A stretch of DNA of 64,000 nt. Source: Ferrovibrio sp. GTDB taxonomy: Bacteria > Pseudomonadota > Alphaproteobacteria > Ferrovibrionales > Ferrovibrionaceae. The DNA lies in the NCBI RefSeq assembly GCF_019636075.1, contig NZ_JAHBYG010000010.1, positions 1 to 64,000 of the forward strand. Reading direction: 5' to 3'. Shown here in pieces: positions 56,009-63,780 of the stretch (the stretch's first letter is position 1; each line of letters begins with the position of its first letter). Made by a program: the position numbers and the translations under genes. Under the pieces are notes generated by a model, which did no database searches, was not told the DNA's origin, and worked only from the letters and a program-made list of their open reading frames with translations.

Positions 56009-56901
56009 CGGTTACGGCCCTCTGGCGCTGTGATATCGCGCAAGCCGTCACCCGTCATGTTGGTGGCCAGCACAAGCACAAACAGGAAAGTGCCTGGAAT
56101 CGTGATCAACCATGGATCGAAGAAAACATCGGCCCGGCCCTCCGCGATCATCAGGCCCCAGGATGGTGTAGGCGCCGGCACGCCAATGCCAAGGAATGAC
56201 AGAGCAGCCTCCAGCACGATTGCCTGGGCGATTTCCAGCGTGGCCACCACCAACAGGTTATTGACGACGTTCGGCAGTATCTCCTGCATCACAATCTGGA
56301 AATTGGAAGCGCCCTGCACCTTGGCCGCCACGATGAAATCGGCAGAGCGTATCTGCTGCGTGGTGGCGCGCATGACGATTGCAAACCGATCCCATAACAG
56401 CAGCCCCAGCACGGCTATCACGATCTGCAGAGACGATCCGACCAGCGCGACTACGGCAAGCGCCACCAGCACCACCGGAATCGCCAGGCGAGCGGTGATC
56501 AGGAAGGAGATAACCGTATCGACGCGTCCACCGAAATAGCCCGCAGTCACCCCGAGCGCGGTGCCGATCAAACAAGAGATGATCGTGACGCTAAGGCCGA
56601 CGAAGAGCGAAACCCGAGCGCCATAGAAAATACGAGACAGGTAATCCCGGCCAACCTGGTCGGTGCCGAATGGATGCTGCCAGTTGCCGCCATCCATCCA
56701 TACCGGAGGCCGCATGCGCGCCATCAAATCCTGCGCATACGGATCGTAAGGCGCCAACATCGGCGCAAGGATGGCCATCAATGCAAACACGGCCAGCACG
56801 CAGAAGCCGAGCATGAAGCCGGTATGCTGGCGCCACCGCGGCAGAATCAGGGTAACCATGGATTTGGCGCCAGCAGTGGGCATTACAGGTGCGGCGCTCA
56901 T
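56005..56901 (-). CDS. ABC importer permease, DppC type
   Basis: A 298-aa inner-membrane protein. The first helix is FMLGFCVLAVFALMAILAPML; then come HPFGTDQVGRDYLSRIFYGARVSLFVG, the coupling segment IVAAKVQGASNFQIVMQEILPN and EAALSFLGIGVPAPTPSWG. ATG 56901 overlaps the stop of the DppB-type gene by ATGA; the longer upstream frame was rejected. Confidence 0.93.
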   Translation of the reverse strand: MSAAPVMPTAGAKSMVTLILPRWRQHTGFMLGFCVLAVFALMAILAPMLAPYDPYAQDLMARMRPPVWMDGGNWQHPFGTDQVGRDYLSRIFYGARVSLFVGLSVTIISCLIGTALGVTAGYFGGRVDTVISFLITARLAIPVVLVALAVVALVGSSLQIVIAVLGLLLWDRFAIVMRATTQQIRSADFIVAAKVQGASNFQIVMQEILPNVVNNLLVVATLEIAQAIVLEAALSFLGIGVPAPTPSWGLMIAEGRADVFFDPWLITIPGTFLFVLVLATNMTGDGLRDITAPEGRNR

Positions 56902-57815
56902 GCAATCCTCATACGCGGATCGAGCCAGGCATTGACCACATCGGCCAGGAAGGTCAGCACGATGTAGAACAGCGAAAAACACAGCACCAGCGCCTGAATC
57001 ACAGGAAGATCGCTGCGCAGGATGGATTCCCAAGCCAGGCGCCCGGCTCCATGGATGGCAAAAACGCTTTCCACCACCACCGATCCGGCCAGCATATAGC
57101 CGAACTGCGCCGCAGCCAGGCTGACCACCGGGATCAACGCGTTGCGCAGGGCGTATTTCAGCAGAATCTTATGAGGCACGATGCCCATGGCGCGCGCCGT
57201 GCGGATGTAATCCGTATCCAGCACGCTGATCATGCCGGAGCGTGTCAGGCGCATGATGGCGGGGGCAGCGAAATAAGACAGCACCACCATCGGCATAATG
57301 TAATGCTTCCAGCTATCGAGGCCCGAACTCGGCAGGATCGGATACGTAACGCTGAATGCAATCACCAAAAGCAGCGCGAACCAGAAGGTCGGCATCGCCT
57401 GCCCTACCACAGCGAAAAGCAGCGCGAAGCGATCCACCTTGGTGTTGGGCCGGCAACCGGCTGCAACACCAAGAGGCACGCCAATGGCAATCGCAAGCAG
57501 AATGGCCCAGGCGCCCAGCCTCATGGTGGTGAGCATGCGTTCGACCAGAATTGCGGAAACCGGCATATCGAAATACAGGCTGCGGCCGAGATCCCCGGTG
57601 ACAAAACCGCCAAGCCACGACAGATACTGGACGATGATGGGGCGGTCGAAACCATAAGCCTGGCGGATACGGATCACATCGGCCATGCTGCCGGATTCTC
57701 CGGCCATGCGCGTTGCCGGGTCGCCGCCGGCAAACATCAGGAAGAAGGTTGCCAGCGATACAGCCAGGATGAGCAAGATTCCCGACAGCGACCGGCGCAA
57801 TATATAACGATACAT
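56898..57815 (-). CDS. ABC importer permease, DppB type
   Basis: A 305-aa inner-membrane protein with the DppB start MYRYILRRSLSGILLILAVSLATFFLMF, a periplasmic loop GDLGRSLYFDMPVSAIL and the coupling segment TDYIRTARAMGIVPHKILLKYALRNA. GAGG precedes the ATG. It is separated from the binding-protein gene by 65 bases that hold a hairpin. Confidence 0.93.
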   Translation of the reverse strand: MYRYILRRSLSGILLILAVSLATFFLMFAGGDPATRMAGESGSMADVIRIRQAYGFDRPIIVQYLSWLGGFVTGDLGRSLYFDMPVSAILVERMLTTMRLGAWAILLAIAIGVPLGVAAGCRPNTKVDRFALLFAVVGQAMPTFWFALLLVIAFSVTYPILPSSGLDSWKHYIMPMVVLSYFAAPAIMRLTRSGMISVLDTDYIRTARAMGIVPHKILLKYALRNALIPVVSLAAAQFGYMLAGSVVVESVFAIHGAGRLAWESILRSDLPVIQALVLCFSLFYIVLTFLADVVNAWLDPRMRIA

Positions 57816-57838
57816 TCTGCCTCACATGCTGCAATCGA

Positions 57839-57867
57839 CCACCGGCAGGATACCATCCCGCCGGTGG
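57839..57867. other. perfect 8-bp stem-loop between binding protein and permease genes
   Basis: CCACCGGC and GCCGGTGG flank a 13-base loop in the 65-base gap after the binding-protein gene (minus strand). There is no T-run on the minus-strand 3' side. As in the other importer operon, it probably stabilises the upstream binding-protein message. Confidence 0.75.
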
Positions 57868-57880
57868 CATTTCCGTATTT

Positions 57881-59401
57881 TTACTTCCAGGCAGCCTTGT
57901 AGAACGGCACGAACTCATCCGGATCGACATCCAGCGACAGATTACTGCTTTGCGCCGTGTTGACGCTGAACGCCCATAGCGGCAGCCAATAGGCTTGATC
58001 GGCAACCCGCTTCTGCGCCGTTTCGTAATGCTTTTTACGCACATCGCGATCCAGCGTGGTATCGGCGATTTTCACTTCCGCGATCACCTGCGGGTCTTTC
58101 ACTACGTCATCACCGGTGCCGCCGAAGAACGGGCTGGTCCCCAGGCCGGCATCGGCAATGCCGTAAGCGCCCCAGCTGGACAGATAGGTGGGCGCCTTGC
58201 CTTCGATATAATTCGTCCGCATCACGGCCGATTGCTGCTCGTTGATGCTGGCCTTGATGCCAACGGCGGTAAGATTGGCGGCAATGGCCTCCACCTGCGC
58301 GCGGGGAAAGCTGGTCGCGGTCAGCAGTTCCAGCGGAAACCCGTTGGGATAACCGGCCGCTGCGAGCAGATCCTTGGCCTTTTTCGGATCGTAGGCATAC
58401 TTAGTCACATCCTGCGAACAGGCGAACGCAATCGGGTGGCAAGCGGTGGCAATCGATGCGGCCGCACCGCCCACCAGGGCCTTGATTATGTCTTCCTTGT
58501 TCACGGCATGATTGATGGCCTGTCGCACGCGCACATCGGCTATCGGGCTATTGCCGCCATTATAGTTGGGATTCATGCCCATGAAGGCAAAGCGCAGGAT
58601 CGGCGCGCTCTTCACGGTCAGGTTCGGCCGGGCCGACAGCCGCTTGGCGGCATCATGCGGCACGCGCCAGATCCAATCCAATTGGCCATTCATCAGTTCG
58701 GCATATTGCACATTCGCTTCTGGCAGAACCTTGGCAACCATGCGCTTGATGGCCGGGCGGCCCTTCGGGCTTTCGGCATAATGCTGGTCGAAACGCTCCA
58801 GCACGAAGCGGGTGCCGGTTGTCATCTCAACCAGACGATACGGCCCGGTACCGATCGGCTTTGCCGACATGCCGGCGGAGCCAACGGCTTCGAGATGATG
58901 CTTCGGGTAGATCGGCAGCGGGCCGGCCAACATTTCCAGCGCCAGCGGGTATACCGACTTCATGCGAACCCGGACCGAATACGGGCCGGTCTTTTCCACC
59001 ACGTCGATCCAGTTCACCGTAATCTGGTAGCGGGTGTTGTATTCCTTCTTGGTCACCTGATTGAGGGTGTATTCCACGTCATCGGCGGTCAGCTCTTTGC
59101 CATCGTGGAACTTCACGCCCTTGCGGATCACGAAGTCGATCGTCTTGTCATCCACGACCGTGTAGGACTCTGCCAGCGCCGGGCGGAATTCGCCGGTCTT
59201 GAGGTCCTTCATCAGCAAGTTGTCGTAGAGCATGCGAGCCAGAATGAGGCCCGAGCGGGAGATTTCCTTATAGCCATCCAGCGTGCTGACTTCTTCTTCG
59301 AAGGCAACATTCAGAGTGTCGTCGGCCTTGCCGGCCATGGCCTGGCCAGACACGGAGGCAATGGCGATTGCCGTGGCAATGTTCAGTATCCGAAAGCGCA
59401 T
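57881..59401 (-). CDS. peptide-type ABC substrate-binding protein
   Basis: A 506-aa SBP family 5 protein with a Sec signal peptide (ILNIATAIAIASVSGQAMAGK, cut near residue 23). Landmarks are NVAFEEEVSTLDGYKE, DFVIRKGVKFHDGKELTADDV, PIGTGPYRLVEMTTG and VRQAINHAVNKEDIIKAL. It feeds the DppBCDF-type transporter encoded downstream. It follows the dipeptidase gene by 58 bases. The ligand is probably the dipeptide-like compound that the dipeptidase-type enzyme acts on. Confidence 0.93.
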   Translation of the reverse strand: MRFRILNIATAIAIASVSGQAMAGKADDTLNVAFEEEVSTLDGYKEISRSGLILARMLYDNLLMKDLKTGEFRPALAESYTVVDDKTIDFVIRKGVKFHDGKELTADDVEYTLNQVTKKEYNTRYQITVNWIDVVEKTGPYSVRVRMKSVYPLALEMLAGPLPIYPKHHLEAVGSAGMSAKPIGTGPYRLVEMTTGTRFVLERFDQHYAESPKGRPAIKRMVAKVLPEANVQYAELMNGQLDWIWRVPHDAAKRLSARPNLTVKSAPILRFAFMGMNPNYNGGNSPIADVRVRQAINHAVNKEDIIKALVGGAAASIATACHPIAFACSQDVTKYAYDPKKAKDLLAAAGYPNGFPLELLTATSFPRAQVEAIAANLTAVGIKASINEQQSAVMRTNYIEGKAPTYLSSWGAYGIADAGLGTSPFFGGTGDDVVKDPQVIAEVKIADTTLDRDVRKKHYETAQKRVADQAYWLPLWAFSVNTAQSSNLSLDVDPDEFVPFYKAAWK

Positions 59402-59459
59402 TTCTAATCCCCGTTTCTGTTAAGCGATGAGTGAGCGTTTCTTGAGGTTCGGTTCGGGC

Positions 59460-60467
59460 TTAGCTGCCCCATACGGCGCGGAATACCCGCATCCAGTTGC
59501 CGCCCAGGATTTTGCGGATATCGGCTTCGTTGAAGCCGCGCTTCACGAGGGCCGCGGTCAAGTTCGGCATCTGGTCCGGCGTGCCGATCCCTTCCGGGTA
59601 ATAGTAAGGCGGCGGCGGGTAGGCAGCGGGCGTCCAGCGGCCCGAGGCAATCGTTTCCTCGTAGAACTTCATCGCCGCATCGTCTGGCGTGTATGGCGAC
59701 TGGCCGAGGAAATAGTCGATGCCGAGCGCAACATGGTCGATGCCGACCAGATCGGCCACATAGCTGATATGGTCGATGAACTGATCCAGGGTCGGGCGTT
59801 TGTCGGCGGCCACGAAGGGCGGAAAGCCGACGATGCCGGTCAGGCCGCCGGTGGCCGCGGCGGCCTTGATCTGCTCGTCCAACACATTGCGCGGCGTGCC
59901 ATACACCGCACGCGGATTGGCATGGGAAAACACCGTGGGCGCCGAGGAAGCCTCGAAAGCATCCATCGTGGTGCGATAGCCGGTGTGCGAGCAATCCACG
60001 ATGATGCGCGCCTGGTTCATGCGAGCGATGGCCTTCAGGCCGAATTTGCTCAGGCCGGCATCGGTGCGCTCTTCGCAACCATCGCCCACGCGGTTCTTCA
60101 CATTGTAGGTCAGCTGGATCATGCCCACGCCAAGCGACTTGTAGGCATCCACCAGATCAAGGCTGTCTTCCAGCGGGTCGGTGCCCTGGAAGTGGAAGAT
60201 CACGCCAATCTTGTTGGTCCGCTTGGCCTCTTCGATATCCGCCGCGCTGCGCACCAGGATGGCATCGCCGCGTTCGCGGATATACTGCACCCAGCTGCCC
60301 AGGCCGCGCATGGTGGTGGCGGCATTCTCCCAACCGCCAACGGTGGGGGCAATCGCGGTCAACCCACCCTTCTTGTAAACATCGAGCATGTCCTTCTGGT
60401 GCAACAGCGGACAAACCGGGTCGATGATGATGGCGTCTGCATGCAGAGACTGAGCGTCGACTGGCAT
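59460..60467 (-). CDS. membrane-dipeptidase (renal dipeptidase) family protein with altered metal ligands
   Basis: A 335-aa TIM-barrel protein of the peptidase M19 family. His161 (DCSHTG), His182 (FSHANPRAV) and Asp251 (LGIDYF) match the family. The N-terminal HxD metal motif is replaced (IDPVCPLL, 15-22) and the bridging Glu is Gln94 (FHFQGTDPLED). It should therefore bind metal differently, probably one ion rather than two, or use Cys19. There is no signal peptide, so it acts on imported substrate in the cytoplasm. ATG 60467 has an AGGGGAA ribosome site. It is the first gene of the minus-strand operon. Confidence 0.87.
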   Translation of the reverse strand: MPVDAQSLHADAIIIDPVCPLLHQKDMLDVYKKGGLTAIAPTVGGWENAATTMRGLGSWVQYIRERGDAILVRSAADIEEAKRTNKIGVIFHFQGTDPLEDSLDLVDAYKSLGVGMIQLTYNVKNRVGDGCEERTDAGLSKFGLKAIARMNQARIIVDCSHTGYRTTMDAFEASSAPTVFSHANPRAVYGTPRNVLDEQIKAAAATGGLTGIVGFPPFVAADKRPTLDQFIDHISYVADLVGIDHVALGIDYFLGQSPYTPDDAAMKFYEETIASGRWTPAAYPPPPYYYPEGIGTPDQMPNLTAALVKRGFNEADIRKILGGNWMRVFRAVWGS

Positions 60468-60873
60468 TCTGGTTGGTTCCCCTCATTGGCGGGATAAGCC
60501 CCGCGGCGAATAAACAGCGATTACGGGCGTAACCGGTTCGTGCCGGCATAGTTATCATTACGACAAAAATTTTCCAATACGAAAATTAATATCAAAATTG
60601 GGAATATTTTAGGCGGCTTTTTTAATAGTCCGCCCGTTTGTTGGGCTATCCAAAAAATCCCCGCCTGTCAAAAAATATTATTTAAAACATAATGTTATTT
60701 AAAATTCGGAGAAAAAAATCGCAAACCGATGGTTAAACCGGCATCAGTTTCGACTGCCTTGAAAAAATTTCGAATCCGATATCTAGTGAGGCGGAGGACG
60801 CTAGGCGGACCGCCGATTCTTCTTTTAGGGGCGGTGACGAGAACTCAAAGGCCGCCGGGCAGACATATCTCGC
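60468..60873. promoter_or_regulatory. AT-rich divergent control region between the dipeptidase operon and its XRE-cupin regulator
   Basis: Between the two divergent starts lies a markedly AT-rich core (about 60560-60720). It contains AATTTTC-CAATAC-GAAAATT (60568-60587), AAAAT-TGGGAAT-ATTTT (60594-60610), a direct repeat TTATTTAAAA at 60678-60687 and 60695-60704 (17 bases apart), and AACAT-A-ATGTT between them. These are candidate operators for the regulator encoded at 60874. The rest holds no gene. Confidence 0.6.
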
Positions 60874-61563
60874 ATGAATCAACTCCCTCGCACGAAACTG
60901 GTGAAATCGGCCGACGCCTCCCCTAATACGGGAGTTCAGCCGGTGCAGGGCAGTCATGTCGATCTCGGATCGAGGGTTCGCGGCATCCGGCAATCCAAGC
61001 GCATGACGCTGAAGGATGTCGCCAACCGCTCCGGCCTGGCCGTGGCCACGCTTTCCAAGGTGGAGAATAACCGGCTCTCGCCAACCTACGAAAACATCAT
61101 CCGGCTGGCGCGCGGCCTGGATGTGGATATCGCGGTGCTGTTCTCCGACCAGCCGCAGCTTTCGCCCCATGGCCGGCGTTCCATCACACGGCTTGGCCAG
61201 GGCAAGGTTTTCGAAACCGAGACCTATAATTACGAGATGCTCTGCACCGATGTGGTCGGCAAGCGCATCATCCCCCTGAAGGCACGCATCAAGCAGCGGG
61301 AATGGAAGGATTTCAGCCCGCTGATCAAGCATGAGGGCGAAGAGGTCATATATGTCCTCACCGGCCGCATCAGGCTGATCACCGAATTCTACGAAGAGGT
61401 GATCCTGGAGCCCGGCGATTGCGTGTATTTCGACAGCACAATGGGCCATGTCTGCCTGGCCCATGGGCTGGAAGACGCCGAAGTGTTTTGGGTCTGCTCG
61501 AGCTCCGATGCCATCAACGTGGTTGAAAACAGCCACGAATCCGCCCGCCCGCGCAGCAAGTAG
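60874..61563 (+). CDS. XRE-family regulator with C-terminal cupin domain
   Basis: 229 aa. The helix-turn-helix (about 30-90) reads VRGIRQSKRMTLKDVANRSGLAVATLSKVENNRLSPTYENIIRLARGL; the cupin (about 145-215) has HEGEEVIYVLTGRIRLI and LEPGDCVYFDSTMGHVCLA. Regulators of this build sense a small ligand, often an amino acid or amine, in the cupin barrel. It is divergent from the dipeptidase operon and is therefore its likely regulator. Confidence 0.93.
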   Translation: MNQLPRTKLVKSADASPNTGVQPVQGSHVDLGSRVRGIRQSKRMTLKDVANRSGLAVATLSKVENNRLSPTYENIIRLARGLDVDIAVLFSDQPQLSPHGRRSITRLGQGKVFETETYNYEMLCTDVVGKRIIPLKARIKQREWKDFSPLIKHEGEEVIYVLTGRIRLITEFYEEVILEPGDCVYFDSTMGHVCLAHGLEDAEVFWVCSSSDAINVVENSHESARPRSK

Positions 61564-61705
61564 GGCCTAACCGGCCCTATACTGGTGACGGATCAGGTAT
61601 AACGGCCATCACATTCCTGGCGCTTAAGGCCCCTCGCCGACTTGGCCGGATCGGGCGTATACTGCCCTCGCCTCCGCCTCAAGCGCGCCCTCAGGAAGCC
61701 GTCCG

Positions 61706-62596
61706 ATGACCGATCCCGGCCCCGCCTCATCCCATACCGGGCATGACCACAGTCTGCCGCGCAAGCTGACCACCATCTTCTGCGCCGATGTGCAGGGCTA
61801 CAGCGCCCTGGTGGAGGCCGACGAGGTGGCCACCGTGGGCCGCCTGAAGCTTTATCGTGCCGACCTGATCGCCGAGATCGAGCAGCATCATGGCCGTGTG
61901 GTGAATACCTGGGGCGATGGCCTGCTGGCCGATTTCCCCTCCCCGGTTGAAGCGGTATTCGCGGCCGTGGCGGCGCAGCGCCGCATCAATCAGCGCAATG
62001 CCGCCTTGCGTACAGAACAACCCGCCGCGCCGCTGATGTTGTTCCGCATCGGCATCAATCTGGGCGATGTGATGGTGGACGGCACCGACCTCTATGGCGA
62101 CGGCGTGAACATCGCCGCGCGCCTGGAATCCCTGGCCGAGCCGGGTGGCGTGTGCATCTCTGGCGCGGTGTTCGAGCAGGTGCGCAAGAAGCTGGATTTC
62201 GGCTTCGATTTCATCGGCTCGCGCGAAATCAAGAATATCGCCGAGCCGGTGCCGGCCTATCGCATCATGGTGGAAGGCAGCGCGCCGGCCAAAGCCAGCC
62301 AGCCGCCTGTTACGCCCCAGCCGGAACCCGCAAGCGGCCGGCCCGCCCAGGCCGGTGAAGCTGCCCAAACTGGTGAAGCCACCCAGGCCGACGAAGCCAC
62401 CCGGATTCGCAAATGGCGGCAGATGGCCTGGCGCTTTGCCGTGCTGGGGCTGTTTCTGCTGCTGATCAATCTGGCCACCAGCCCGCGCAGCCTTTGGGTT
62501 TTCTGGCCGCTGCTGGGCTTTTGCCTGCTGCTGATGATGCGCTACCCGATGGGTGTGCATCCCCGTGTGATGTGGCCGCTTTGGCGCCGGGATTGA
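61706..62596 (+). CDS. class III adenylate/guanylate cyclase with C-terminal membrane anchor
   Basis: 296 aa. The catalytic domain (about 20-190) has the metal-binding Asp28 (FCADVQGYSAL) and Asp71 (NTWGDGLLADF), plus GINLGDVMVDGTDLYGDGVNIAARLE and the usual C-terminal PVPAYRI. A Pro/Ala/Thr-rich linker (195-235) leads to two membrane helices (about 243-280). It would make cAMP or cGMP at the inner membrane. ATG 61706 has an AGGAAG ribosome site. A cNMP-binding protein is encoded elsewhere in this window (7565-8026). Confidence 0.9.
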   Translation: MTDPGPASSHTGHDHSLPRKLTTIFCADVQGYSALVEADEVATVGRLKLYRADLIAEIEQHHGRVVNTWGDGLLADFPSPVEAVFAAVAAQRRINQRNAALRTEQPAAPLMLFRIGINLGDVMVDGTDLYGDGVNIAARLESLAEPGGVCISGAVFEQVRKKLDFGFDFIGSREIKNIAEPVPAYRIMVEGSAPAKASQPPVTPQPEPASGRPAQAGEAAQTGEATQADEATRIRKWRQMAWRFAVLGLFLLLINLATSPRSLWVFWPLLGFCLLLMMRYPMGVHPRVMWPLWRRD

Positions 62597-62603
62597 GCCG
62601 GCC

Positions 62604-62999
62604 TCAGCGCAGCAGACGGCCGCCCAGCAGAACCAGCACACTGAGCAGCAGAAACGCCGCACCGATCGCGCCGGCATATGCCGCATAGCGCAGATAGGTT
62701 TCGCGCAGCACCGCGCTGATAACCCGCTGCGCCGCTTCGGCGGCCACCGGCAGCTTGCGATCCAGCAGGATCCACACTTCGGTATGCCGGAACGAACGCT
62801 TGAGTGCGGTTTGCGCCTTCAGCAGCAGCACGCAGCAAACCAGCAGGCTGAGCAGCCCGCCGGCACGCATGGCCTGCTGCGGCTCGGATATCAAGCCGAT
62901 CATCACGCACCAGATCGCCAGGGCCGCGAAAAAGCAGCCGCGCCCGATGGAAAGAACCGCCAGTCGCCTTACACGCTGATCGAACGGTTCCGGCTCCAT
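62604..62999 (-). CDS. small membrane protein, about four helices, unknown function
   Basis: A 131-aa protein with hydrophobic stretches near residues 18-38, 47-65 and 103-127 and a polar middle (LKRSFRHTEVWILLDRKLP). I do not recognise a family. It ends eight bases from the convergent cyclase gene and lies 15 bases after the next small membrane gene on the same strand, so it probably belongs to the symporter-linked run. Confidence 0.65.
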   Translation of the reverse strand: MEPEPFDQRVRRLAVLSIGRGCFFAALAIWCVMIGLISEPQQAMRAGGLLSLLVCCVLLLKAQTALKRSFRHTEVWILLDRKLPVAAEAAQRVISAVLRETYLRYAAYAGAIGAAFLLLSVLVLLGGRLLR

Positions 63000-63014
63000 C
63001 GCGCTCCTGTCGGA

Positions 63015-63314
63015 TCAGACCAGGCCAGGCGCCGTGATCAGCAGCGCAGCCCCCAGCCAGATCATCATCGAGGTAGCGTCACTGCCTTCGCGGCCGGTGA
63101 TGCGCTCGAACAATGCCGCCGGCACGCCAGACAGCAGCAACGTGGCCAGCGAAACGATCAGCGAAGTGCCGTAGAGAATTGCTTCAGGCGTTTTCGGTGC
63201 GAATTCCGGCAGCCAGACCGGCGACCAGATGAAGACCAGCGGCAACACCGGCGACACGAAACCATTCAGCAGGGTTACCGCCATCACGGCAACGAAAAGG
63301 GTCTGCGGGTTCAT
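63015..63314 (-). CDS. small membrane protein, about three helices, unknown function
   Basis: A 99-aa hydrophobic protein: helices near 5-30, 48-68 and 80-98, with a short loop ERITGREGSD. It is not recognised. Its start is one base from the stop of the next gene upstream (63316), so the pair is almost certainly co-translated. Confidence 0.65.
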   Translation of the reverse strand: MNPQTLFVAVMAVTLLNGFVSPVLPLVFIWSPVWLPEFAPKTPEAILYGTSLIVSLATLLLSGVPAALFERITGREGSDATSMMIWLGAALLITAPGLV

Positions 63315-63315
63315 C

Positions 63316-63636
63316 TCAGCTCACTCCCAGGCCGGGCGCCATGCCGTAATTGGCAAACACCACATGGGCCACGTAGCGCAGCATGAAAGCCCATAAGGCC
63401 AGCACCAGCGGCAGGAATTTCGGCGGCAGGATCAGCGGCGTGATGAAGGCAATCGCCTGCAGCGGCCATTCGGTCAACAGCCGGAAAAAGCGGAAGATGT
63501 AGTTCGGGCTGTCTGGCGGCAGAAAGGCGCTCATCATGAAGCGGCCAACGGCGGTCCAGCCGATCATCGCCAGAATATAGGCAACGGCCCAATAGGGCAG
63601 AAAGCTCCAGAAGAAGTCGGGCTGAGTTTGGGCCAT
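63316..63636 (-). CDS. small membrane protein, about three helices, unknown function
   Basis: A 106-aa hydrophobic protein (FFWSFLPYWAVAYILAMIGWTAVGRFMM, WPLQAIAFITPLILPPKFLPLVLALWAFML). It is not recognised. With the following 99-aa protein it forms a tightly packed pair downstream of a sodium symporter gene, but a strong hairpin lies between, so co-expression with the symporter may be limited. Confidence 0.68.
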   Translation of the reverse strand: MAQTQPDFFWSFLPYWAVAYILAMIGWTAVGRFMMSAFLPPDSPNYIFRFFRLLTEWPLQAIAFITPLILPPKFLPLVLALWAFMLRYVAHVVFANYGMAPGLGVS

Positions 63637-63672
63637 GTACGCTCGGCTGAAAGGGGATGGAACACAAAGAAA

Positions 63673-63701
63673 CGGCGGGGATCAGTATACGATCCCCGCC
63701 G
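63673..63701. terminator. strong 11-bp hairpin, probable terminator of the symporter gene
   Basis: CGGCGGGGATC and GATCCCCGCCG flank loop AGTATAC. On the minus strand the stem is followed by TTTCTTTGTGTT, giving a fair terminator after the symporter; on the plus strand CTCTTTTC follows. It separates the symporter from the small membrane protein genes. Confidence 0.75.
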
Positions 63702-63704
63702 CTC

Positions 63705-63736
63705 TTTTCAAATCATCGCAGTTTTCAAATCACCGC
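63705..63736. repeat. 15-bp direct repeat, two copies
   Basis: TTTTCAAATCATCGC (63705-63719) and TTTTCAAATCACCGC (63722-63736) differ at one base and are 17 bases apart, next to the terminator hairpin. A second, imperfect hairpin CGCCCAG/CTGGGCG follows at 63734-63771. Confidence 0.6.
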
Positions 63737-63780
63737 CCAGACGCTGCCGGTTGCCCGATCCGGCCTGGGCGATTCTTTGA

